A stretch of DNA of 64,000 nucleotides from an uncultured Eubacteriales bacterium (lineage in GTDB: Bacteria > Bacillota > Clostridia > Christensenellales > Aristaeellaceae): the NCBI GenBank assembly GCA_902790175.1, contig CADAQZ010000001.1:59152-123151 (forward strand). The letters are read 5' to 3'. The position numbers and the translations under genes are program-made. Below, piece by piece: positions 33,437 through 40,894 of this stretch. The stretch's first letter is position 1, and each line of letters opens with the position of its first letter. Below the pieces are notes generated by a model that was not told where the DNA came from, made no database searches, and saw only the letters and a program-made list of their open reading frames with translations.

Positions 33437-36334
33437 TCATCCCCGGCTCAGTATCTTCTCCTCAAACTCCTTCGCCGGCAGCGGGCGCGAGAAGTAGTAG
33501 CCCTGCACCAGGTTGCACCCGGCGTCCCGCAGCAGCCGCATCTGGTTCTCGGTCTCCACGCCCTCGGCCACGACCGGCACCTTCAGGTAGCGGGCGATGT
33601 CCACGATCAGCTCCACGAGGCGGAAGTCCTTTTCGTTGCGCTCGATGTTCTGGATGAACGCGATGTCCATCTTCAACACGTCGATGGGCATCGACGAGAG
33701 CATGTTCAGCGAGGAGTAGCCGCTGCCGAAGTCGTCCATCTCGATCTCGTAGCCCTTCTCGCGCAGCTGGCCGATGACGCGGATCAGCTGGTCGGCGTTT
33801 TCGGTGTAGGCGGACTCGGTGACCTCCAGCTTCAGCGCCGAGCGTTCCAGCCCGTTCTTCTCCACCAGCGCGTCCAGCGTGGCGCACAGATTCGGATCGA
33901 ACACGTCGATGCGGGACAGGTTCACGGACACCGGCAGCGTCACGCCGTACTTGTCGCGCCACTCGGCGATCTGCCGCGCGGCCTCGGCCCACACATAGTT
34001 GTCCAGCGCGCTGATCTGGCCGCTCTGCTCAAACAGCGGGATGAAGTCGTCCGGGGGGATCATGCCCAGCTCCGGGTGCCGCCAGCGCACCAGCGCCTCG
34101 GCGCTGGAGAGCTTCGGCGGGTCGCACTGGATGTTGTACTTGGGCTGGTAGAACACCTCCAGCGCGTCCTCCTCCAGCGCGCGGCTCAGCTCGTTCAGCA
34201 GGCGCTGGCTCAGCTCGTCGTGCTTGCGCAGCGCGTCGTCATAGACCATAAAGTGCGTCTTGTAGTTGCCGCGCGCCATCGTGCAGGCCGACCACGCCCG
34301 ATCGAACATCTCCTCTGGCTTTAAGCCGTCCTGCCAGGGCATGACGCCCATGCGCAGGCGCACCTCCGCGTCGCCGAACTTCTCGTTCATCTTGGATTGG
34401 AAGCGGCGAAGCACATCGCGATAGTCCTCGCGGTGCGGGCAGTAGAGGTCGAAGTGGTCACCCGCCACGCGCCCGGCGATGCCGCCCACCTCCCGGGCGA
34501 ACAGCTCGATCTCGCCGCCCAGCGCGCTGAGGACCCGGTCGCCGAAGGCGCGACCGTTCAGCGAGTTCACGGAGTGGAACCGGTCGATGTTGACCACGAT
34601 CGCGTCCATCGGTTTCTGCGGCTCGTCGCGGAACAGGCGGTTGGCGTAGACGATGAAGAAGTTGCGGTTGTACAGGTGGGTCAGCCCGTCGCGCTCCGCC
34701 TCGGAAATGATCTGGCGGCCCTCCTTCACCTTGTTCGCCGCGCGCAGGTTCCTGAGGATCAGCAGCAGGATCGCCGATATGATGAGGGCGAACGCCGTCA
34801 CCACGACGGCCAGGTTGTCCTTCAGGTAGTCCAGGAACGTGACCTTGTTTTCCCGGAAGGAGTGGTAGGTCAGCGAGGCGTTCACAGTGGCGTTGGGGAT
34901 CAGGCGGTTGATCTTGCCGAGGATCGAGTACAGGCAGTCGTCGTCGTGGCGCACGGCGAAGGACAGGTTCATCGTCTTGCCGGTGGCAAGCGCGGACAGG
35001 CCGTAGTCGCTGCACAGGTCGCTGACGCGGTTGAGGCGGTAGTTGCTCACCAGCGTGCAGTCCACCTCGGCGTTGCCGACGGCCTTGAAGCTCTCGATGT
35101 TGTTGTCGTAATACTTGATCTGCCAGTTGGGGAAGTTGTCCTTGAGGAAGGTCACGTGGTTCGGGTGCCCCTTCAGCACGGCCACGGTGGTCTCGCTGTC
35201 GGGCGAGACGCCCTGGTGGTCGGCGGTGCGCATCGCGGCGAACATCTCGGTGGAGACATACGGGTCGGAGATGATGAGGCCCATCTGCTCGGCGTCGTAG
35301 GCGCTGAGGTTGACCGGGAACACGCAGTCGATCTTGCCGTTCTGCAGGGCCTGCAGGGCGGCCTCGGTGGTGCCGAAGGCCTGGGTCTCAAACGTCAGCT
35401 GCGCGTTCTTCTCGGCGGTCTCGGCGAAGCGGAGGTAGTCCTCCAGCGAGCCCGCGAGCGCCCCGGTGCTGTCGTCCATGTCGCAGTAGGGCAGGAAATT
35501 GTCGCGGTAACCCACGCGGATGGTGCCGTGGCCCTCCAGCCACTGCTTCTCGTCCAGCGTCAGGAAGCTGGACACGGCGCTGGCCTCGTTGAACTTCTCG
35601 GTCAGCTGCTGGTTGAAGTCGCGGTTCTCCTCCAGGATGCGGTTCATCGCCACGTCCAGTTCCTGCTTGATGTCCGGGCGATTCTTGTTGATGCCGAAGT
35701 AGCTGTCGGCCGCGCCGACCTTGCATACCGGCACCACGTCGGCCTTGCGGCCGTAGGTGTCCAGCGTCACGAGTACGTCGATCTCGCCGCGAGCCAGCAT
35801 CTCCAAAAGCTCTGGCGTCTTTTCCGTCAGCTCGATGATCTCCGGGTGCACGTCGTGGTTTTGGGCCCACTCGACGAACATCTGCTCCTGGATGCTGTTC
35901 TTGTTCACGCCCACGCGCTTGCCGTTGAAGGTGGAGAAGTCGTCGGGCGTGATCTCGGTATTGTCGGGCGCGATGAAGGCGTGGTAGTCCTCCGAGCCCA
36001 TGCCCTCGGCGGAATAGAGGATCTTCTGGGCGCGCTCCTCGGTGTAGGATACGTCGCTGAGCAGGTCGATGTCGCCGGCGATCAGCATCTCCAGCAGCTC
36101 CGACCAGCTGCCTTCCACGTACTCATACTTCCAGCCGGTGTAGGTGGCGATGCGCTGCTGATACTCATAGCCGTAGCCGGAACGGCGGCCAAACTGGTCG
36201 GTGCGGTGGAAGGCCGACTCATACCAGCCGACGCGCACCACCTTTTCCCCCGTCTCGGCCCCATACGCCGTCAACGACGCGGCAAACGCCAGCGTCAGCG
36301 CGACGCACAGTATGTACAGCGTCCATTTTTTCAT
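33437..36334 (-). CDS. tandem PBPb sensor GGDEF-EAL protein, probable c-di-GMP phosphodiesterase
   Basis: A 965-residue receptor. Signal peptide, two periplasmic-binding-protein-like sensor domains (starts VVRVGWYESAF and TIRVGYRDNFLP), one membrane helix at about 508-528, GGDEF domain, EAL domain. The cyclase motif is VAGDHF (about residue 625), so it is probably inactive, while the EAL motifs SAEALVRW, SVNLSRIDVF, LEVTESAYTE, MDDFGSGYSSL, LKMDIAF, AEGVET and LVQGYYFSRPLP look intact. It should degrade c-di-GMP when an amino acid or similar ligand binds outside. Its sensor is paralogous to that of the cyclase at 52863. ATG at 36334 follows GGGAGCG. A TATAAT box lies at 36399-36404 (minus). 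Confidence 0.88.
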   Translation of the reverse strand: MKKWTLYILCVALTLAFAASLTAYGAETGEKVVRVGWYESAFHRTDQFGRRSGYGYEYQQRIATYTGWKYEYVEGSWSELLEMLIAGDIDLLSDVSYTEERAQKILYSAEGMGSEDYHAFIAPDNTEITPDDFSTFNGKRVGVNKNSIQEQMFVEWAQNHDVHPEIIELTEKTPELLEMLARGEIDVLVTLDTYGRKADVVPVCKVGAADSYFGINKNRPDIKQELDVAMNRILEENRDFNQQLTEKFNEASAVSSFLTLDEKQWLEGHGTIRVGYRDNFLPYCDMDDSTGALAGSLEDYLRFAETAEKNAQLTFETQAFGTTEAALQALQNGKIDCVFPVNLSAYDAEQMGLIISDPYVSTEMFAAMRTADHQGVSPDSETTVAVLKGHPNHVTFLKDNFPNWQIKYYDNNIESFKAVGNAEVDCTLVSNYRLNRVSDLCSDYGLSALATGKTMNLSFAVRHDDDCLYSILGKINRLIPNATVNASLTYHSFRENKVTFLDYLKDNLAVVVTAFALIISAILLLILRNLRAANKVKEGRQIISEAERDGLTHLYNRNFFIVYANRLFRDEPQKPMDAIVVNIDRFHSVNSLNGRAFGDRVLSALGGEIELFAREVGGIAGRVAGDHFDLYCPHREDYRDVLRRFQSKMNEKFGDAEVRLRMGVMPWQDGLKPEEMFDRAWSACTMARGNYKTHFMVYDDALRKHDELSQRLLNELSRALEEDALEVFYQPKYNIQCDPPKLSSAEALVRWRHPELGMIPPDDFIPLFEQSGQISALDNYVWAEAARQIAEWRDKYGVTLPVSVNLSRIDVFDPNLCATLDALVEKNGLERSALKLEVTESAYTENADQLIRVIGQLREKGYEIEMDDFGSGYSSLNMLSSMPIDVLKMDIAFIQNIERNEKDFRLVELIVDIARYLKVPVVAEGVETENQMRLLRDAGCNLVQGYYFSRPLPAKEFEEKILSRG

Positions 36335-36563
36335 GACAATCCGCTCCCGATCATCCATAACTTTCCGGAATGTTTATGGTTATCCCTGGTTCCGACAAAT
36401 TATAGTACGCCTATTTATACATATTCACAATAACATTATACATGCTTTTACCGGAAATGTCCAGCGCGGATTGTGGCTTTTTTAGGAAATGATTGTCGGC
36501 GTGTTCCTGCGGAACCCGCCGACCCGGAAAACGTTCCGTTTTCCTAATCATGTACAAGCCAAT

Positions 36564-36602
36564 GAAAACGGGGCCGCCGGCTGCGCCGGCGGTCCCGTTT
36601 TC
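36564..36602 (-). terminator. terminator of the ECF sigma operon
   Basis: 18-base arms (36564-36581 and 36585-36602, one mismatch) with TGC loop, ending GTTTTC on the minus strand, just after the DUF4097 stop codon. The remainder of the gap 36335-36563 holds an AAAACGTT-containing palindromic stretch and no gene. Confidence 0.7.
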
Positions 36603-36613
36603 TGTCATGTCTT

Positions 36614-37564
36614 TTACTTCCCGTACTCCACCAGACGGACATTGCCGGAGGTGGTATCGATATCGACGCTCGCGGAGGCGTCGCCGCAGGTGTAGCCGCT
36701 CTTTTCCTTGGTCAGCGGGATCGCGCTGTCAAAGGAACCGCTGGTGGTGTCGATGTCGGCCTTGAAGCCCGGCTCGGTCGCCAGGGCCGCCGTGACGTTG
36801 CCGGAGGTCGACTCGATCTTCAGCGCGTCGAACGCCGCGAGGCTGACGTCGATCTTGCCGCTGGTGGTTTTCACACTCGCGCTGCGCGCCGTGGCGCACG
36901 CCAGGGTGACGTCGCCGGAGGTGGTGGAGATGTCCACGCTTTCCGCTTCGCCCTTGTGGCTGATTTCGATCCTGCCGGAGGTGAGCTCGGCGGAAACGTC
37001 CTTCACGTTCTCCAGCGCGGCGCTGATGTCGCCGGAGGTGGCGTCGATCTTCACGCGGTCGGCCTTCCCCAGCTGTGTGAGCGCGAGGTCGCCGGAGGTC
37101 ATCTCCACGGCGATGTCGTCGGCGCGCAGGTCGGGCGCGTTCACGTTGGCGGAGGTCGCGTCGATCGCGATGCTGCCCAGCTCGATGCCCTCGGGCAGGG
37201 TCAGGGTCAATTCCTTCTTCAGGCCGTTGAGCCGGAAGTAGCCGGACTTCGCGTACTGGATGCGCAGCGTGTCCCCGTCCAGCCACCAGCGCAGCACGGC
37301 GTCCTCGGAAATCGCCTTCGGGGCGGTCTCGGAAATCTCTACGGTGTCCTTGTCGTGGTAGGCGATGGTCACCTTGCCATCGGTCCAATTCACGTCCAGG
37401 TTCTTCACGGGCTTGTCCAGCGTTGTGGCCCCGGCGGTGTACTGCTCGGCGTTGGCGTAGCGATTGCCGATGCGGAAGGTCTTTCCAAAGATGGTGAACG
37501 CGCAGGCCAGCAGCGCGACGATGCACACGGCGGCGGCGATTTTCAAGATGATGGACTTGCTCAT
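36614..37564 (-). CDS. DUF4097 beta-helix membrane-anchored protein
   Basis: A 316-residue protein with one N-terminal membrane helix (IILKIAAAVCIVALLACAFT) and an outer beta-solenoid whose rungs repeat DxTSGDxxL, for example IDATSGDISAAL, VEMTSGDLALTQL, ISTTSGDVTLACA and IDTTSGNVRLVEY. This is the DUF4097 pattern, found next to ECF sigma or PspC-type genes. Function unknown; a passive envelope sensor or adhesin-like surface piece is usually proposed. Its ATG overlaps the stop of the anti-sigma gene (37561-37564). Last gene of the sigma operon. Confidence 0.82.
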   Translation of the reverse strand: MSKSIILKIAAAVCIVALLACAFTIFGKTFRIGNRYANAEQYTAGATTLDKPVKNLDVNWTDGKVTIAYHDKDTVEISETAPKAISEDAVLRWWLDGDTLRIQYAKSGYFRLNGLKKELTLTLPEGIELGSIAIDATSANVNAPDLRADDIAVEMTSGDLALTQLGKADRVKIDATSGDISAALENVKDVSAELTSGRIEISHKGEAESVDISTTSGDVTLACATARSASVKTTSGKIDVSLAAFDALKIESTSGNVTAALATEPGFKADIDTTSGSFDSAIPLTKEKSGYTCGDASASVDIDTTSGNVRLVEYGK

Positions 37565-38301
37565 TTTTCTTCCCTCTCCTTCCAGATGCCGCCCGCGACC
37601 AGCAGACCCAGCGCGGCGATGACGAGTGCGATCATGACGACGGTGATGACGAGGCTCTTGCGGTGTATGCTGATCATGTTCATCATGTTGCCGAACAGGA
37701 TCGCGTCGATCGCCAGCACCAAGAGCGCCTTGTTGTGCCCGGCCACCCACTTCTGAAGCGGCTTCGCTTTAATGACGAACGGCATGAACACCACCGACAG
37801 CCCGAACAGCGCCGCCGAGGCAGCCACGAAGAACCAGGTGCCGTGCGTGTACAGGCAGCAGACGGCGAGCAGTATCACCAGGCTAGCGCAAAAGGCGCAG
37901 AACGTCCAGAACAGCTTGTCCTCGGGCGCCATCAGCGGCACCACGATCACAGAGGCCGCCACGAGCATGCCCGCGGCCACGACGAAGAACCAGTCCAGCG
38001 TCCTGCCGGACGTCAGGTTCACGATCAGGCAGACGAGTATCGGGATCATAAACAGCGTCGCGATCACGCTGCCGACGGCGGCGGAGCGCCGCTTGAAGCG
38101 CCGGGCCTGGTTGCGGATGACCAGCGCCTTTTCGTCCTTGAGGCCCTCCTCGGCCTCAGAGGCCTGGAGCTGTGCCAGGAAGCCCTGGCAATCGGGGCAA
38201 TCCTGCAAGTGCGCGTCCACCAGCTCGCGGCTGGCGTCGCTGCACACGCCGTCCACGTACAGCGGCAGCATGTCCCGGATGATTTCGCATTGTGCGTTCA
38301 T
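37561..38301 (-). CDS. zinc-finger anti-sigma factor, membrane
   Basis: A 246-residue anti-sigma protein. The N-terminal zf-HC2 module is CEIIRDMLPLYVDGVCSDAS then VDAHLQDCPDCQGFL, giving the H-x3-C-x2-C zinc site, followed by about six membrane helices. In this family the zinc domain binds the cognate ECF sigma and lets it go on envelope stress. It overlaps the sigma gene upstream by four bases (ATGA) and the DUF4097 gene downstream by four bases, so the three are translated as a unit. Confidence 0.85.
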   Translation of the reverse strand: MNAQCEIIRDMLPLYVDGVCSDASRELVDAHLQDCPDCQGFLAQLQASEAEEGLKDEKALVIRNQARRFKRRSAAVGSVIATLFMIPILVCLIVNLTSGRTLDWFFVVAAGMLVAASVIVVPLMAPEDKLFWTFCAFCASLVILLAVCCLYTHGTWFFVAASAALFGLSVVFMPFVIKAKPLQKWVAGHNKALLVLAIDAILFGNMMNMISIHRKSLVITVVMIALVIAALGLLVAGGIWKEREEK

Positions 38302-38783
38302 TCTTCTCCCATCCTTTCCTTCAGTTTCAAACGGGCGCGATGAAATGTGACGCGGGCCCAGTTTTCCGTCTTGGCGAAGATCGTGCCGATCTGCGCGAAG
38401 GAGAGCTCCCCGAACACCCGCAGCTCGAACACCTCGCGGTAGGGCTCCTCCAGCGCGTGCAGCGCCAGGTGGACCCGGAAGGAGGAATCGCGCTCGACGG
38501 CCGCCTGCTCGACGCCCTTCTCATGGGAAGCGGCGTCCTCGGGCATTGCGCCCGCGCGGCCCTGCCGTCGCTTTTCGTCGGCAAACAGGTTCTTGGCGAT
38601 CGCGCACAGCCACGTGACTTCGTCGGACTCTCCCCGAAAGCTGTTCAGCTTGCCGAACGCCCGAAAGAACGTCTCCTGCGTGATCTCCTCCGCCTCGTGG
38701 CGATTGCCGGCCATCGTCATGACGTAGGAGAACACCCGCATGTAATACGCCTCGTACAGCTTTTCGCAGGCCTCGTTGTTCAC
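38298..38783 (-). CDS. ECF RNA polymerase sigma factor
   Basis: A 161-residue group IV sigma factor. Region 2 reads YMRVFSYVMTMAGNRHEAEE then ITQETFFRAFGKL, and region 4 reads ALEEPYREVFELRVFGELSF then AQIGTIFAKTENWARVTFHR. There is no extension. The start is a GTG at 38783 after GGGGGTGAT; an ATG ten bases upstream is in another frame. A promoter of the type recognised by ECF sigmas lies 36-61 bases upstream, pointing to autoregulation. Target genes outside the operon cannot be told here. Confidence 0.88.
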   Translation of the reverse strand: MNNEACEKLYEAYYMRVFSYVMTMAGNRHEAEEITQETFFRAFGKLNSFRGESDEVTWLCAIAKNLFADEKRRQGRAGAMPEDAASHEKGVEQAAVERDSSFRVHLALHALEEPYREVFELRVFGELSFAQIGTIFAKTENWARVTFHRARLKLKERMGEE

Positions 38784-38818
38784 AGTTCATCACCCCCTTT
38801 CCTGAAAACCGTCGGTTA

Positions 38819-38844
38819 GACGGGGTAGTTCGCGTTTCGTTACA
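38819..38844 (-). promoter_or_regulatory. ECF-type promoter of the sigma operon
   Basis: Minus strand TGTAAC, 16 bases, CGTC. This matches the -35 and -10 shape bound by Bacillus ECF factors such as sigma-M and sigma-X (TGAAAC/TGTAAC and CGTC), and not sigma-A. The leader to the GTG is about 30 bases. Confidence 0.6.
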
Positions 38845-38875
38845 GCTTCTTTTTCTTTTAACAAAACTATTTTGA

Positions 38876-40894
38876 CTATCGCTTTGTCAAGTTGTAGCGC
38901 GCGCGCTCCGCGTCGGTCAGCTCGCGGCCATTGAGCAATTGCCGCGCCAGCGCGACCTGCCCCTCCAGGTCGTCCGGTACGGGGATCGCTTCGTCGCGCC
39001 AAATGAACACGTCGCCGTTGCAATTGATCACGCTGCTGTCGCGAAGGCCCGAGGTCTCGTCCACGAGGCCGTAGGGATTGGGCGACTTCGCGATGGCCTT
39101 GATCTCACAGATCTTCTCGCCGGTTCTCAGGTCCCAGAGCGTCGGGGTCGAGCCGACGCTGTTCAAAAGCCGCCCGTCCCCGGTCAGCGCCATGTCGTAG
39201 GCCATGCCGGGCTCGGCGATCGCGCAAAGGCGCTCGCCCGTATTGAGGTCGTAGACGGCCCGGCCCGAGCGCTCCCCGGGCAGGCGGGTGACCAGCAGCG
39301 CGCCGGCGTCGTAGTTCGCGATCTTGCACGTCGTCGTGTACTGCGCGTCGGTGTACTCCGCGTCGGTCTCAAACACCGGCTCGAACGGGTCCTTCCGGCA
39401 GATCAGGAACGTCGATTCCTTGCACATCAGAAGAAGGTCCGTGCCCGGGATCTCGTCCACGTCGTTCACGCCCTCGATTTCCGCGATCGGCAAAAGCGTC
39501 TCGCGGTCGAACGCGCGGTAGCCCGCATCCCACCCGTCCAGCTTGCCCAGCAGCGCCGGCATGCCCTCGAACTCCACGAAATCCGAAATGCCGAGGGTCT
39601 CGCCATAGCGGCTGAGCCTGCCCTCCGGCAACGGCGCGCCCTCCTCCGGCTCGGGGCTTTCCGAATTGAAGGGCACAAATTCCCTGCGAATTGGATCGTA
39701 GCGGTAGCAGTCGTCGTAGATGCCGTCCTCAGTGACCAGGTGCGTGCCGATGAAGGTGCCGTCGTCCATACACGCGTCGGCCCACACGTTGCAGTAGTCG
39801 CCGCGCTCGTCCCGCATGAAGTAGCTGCGCTCCGGCTCGTCCAGGAAGCGTATCCACGTGTAGTAGTTCGGGTCGCCGCCGCCGTTGTACACCGCGTAGC
39901 GGTACTCCTCCGACCAGCAGCCGAGAAAGAACTCGTCCGTGGCGAAGCGCTCCGTGTCCTCCGGCAGCGTCAGCACCACCTTCTTGGCGGGGCGCTCGTC
40001 CGTGTCCTTCCTCAGGTCGTCCTCGTCCTCCTCGATGCCGTGCGCCTCGGCGTAGGCGTCGCGGCGCGTGACGGGCACGTAGCCGGACGCGCACAGCCTG
40101 TCCAGCGCGCCCTTCATCAGCGCGGGCAGCTGGCCCTCCCGCCCGTTCTCCGGCAGGAATTCCATGCACAGCATCAGCACCAGCTCGTTGTCCCGCGTCT
40201 CATGCTCGATCTGCAGCGCCACGGTGTCCGCCAGGTGGTCCCGCGCGGCGTTCTTCTGGTCGGCGGCTTCCTGCCGCGCCTCCTCCGCCAGTGCGTACTG
40301 GCCGTTCAGGGCCTTGTTTTGCCCGGAGATCACCTGCACGCGGTTCGCGGCGTAGACGAGGAACGCCAGCGCGCCCGCCAGCGCCGCGCCGCCCACGGCC
40401 AGGATCAGCTTCACGCGCTGCCTGTGGCGGCGGTTGCGCAGCGCGTCGAACGACACGCCCAGCATCGGCGCGAGGATGCGCAGCATTTCCACCTTCAGCT
40501 TCTTTCGGCTCTCGGCGGGCGTCGGCGCGGTAATGTTCGCGGCCAGCGGCTCGTGCTCGATCACCTGCCCGTCGGAGAGCGTCTCGTACACCAGCGCGTC
40601 GGGGAAGCTCTCCTCGGGAGCCCCGGCGATCAGCAGCGTCAGGATGTGGTCGTAGCGCCCCGCGCGGATGAAGCCGTCGATCTTCCGCGCGATCTCCGCG
40701 TCCGATTTGGTCTCGGGCGCGCACAGCACGATCAGCCAGGGCTCGGCGATCTCCGTCGTCCGCCGGATGCCGGACGCCTTGCTCACCGCGGCGGGGATGC
40801 GATACTTCTCGATCTCTCGGCCGAGGCGCTCGGCCCACGCGCGGGCCGCCTCTGTATTGGGATAAATGATCTCAACCTGTCCGACGTTCATCAT
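38876..40894 (-). CDS. degenerate TIR - transmembrane - beta-propeller protein
   Basis: A 672-residue partner of the TIR protein upstream. Residues 1-105 keep a TIR-like outline (IAEPWLIVLCAPETKSDAEI and LTLLIAGAPEESFP) but are shortened at the start, and the motif SxWxxxE reads SDAEIAR, so tryptophan and catalytic glutamate are both lost. One membrane helix (162-183), a coiled-coil stalk (about 185-225) and a long propeller-like region follow, with WD/PQQ-like blades such as YDLNTGERLCAIAEP and LWDLRTGEKICEIKA. ATG at 40894 overlaps the previous stop and has GGAGGT eight bases before it. Probably a non-catalytic scaffold or sensor subunit of the pair. Confidence 0.72.
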   Translation of the reverse strand: MMNVGQVEIIYPNTEAARAWAERLGREIEKYRIPAAVSKASGIRRTTEIAEPWLIVLCAPETKSDAEIARKIDGFIRAGRYDHILTLLIAGAPEESFPDALVYETLSDGQVIEHEPLAANITAPTPAESRKKLKVEMLRILAPMLGVSFDALRNRRHRQRVKLILAVGGAALAGALAFLVYAANRVQVISGQNKALNGQYALAEEARQEAADQKNAARDHLADTVALQIEHETRDNELVLMLCMEFLPENGREGQLPALMKGALDRLCASGYVPVTRRDAYAEAHGIEEDEDDLRKDTDERPAKKVVLTLPEDTERFATDEFFLGCWSEEYRYAVYNGGGDPNYYTWIRFLDEPERSYFMRDERGDYCNVWADACMDDGTFIGTHLVTEDGIYDDCYRYDPIRREFVPFNSESPEPEEGAPLPEGRLSRYGETLGISDFVEFEGMPALLGKLDGWDAGYRAFDRETLLPIAEIEGVNDVDEIPGTDLLLMCKESTFLICRKDPFEPVFETDAEYTDAQYTTTCKIANYDAGALLVTRLPGERSGRAVYDLNTGERLCAIAEPGMAYDMALTGDGRLLNSVGSTPTLWDLRTGEKICEIKAIAKSPNPYGLVDETSGLRDSSVINCNGDVFIWRDEAIPVPDDLEGQVALARQLLNGRELTDAERARYNLTKR

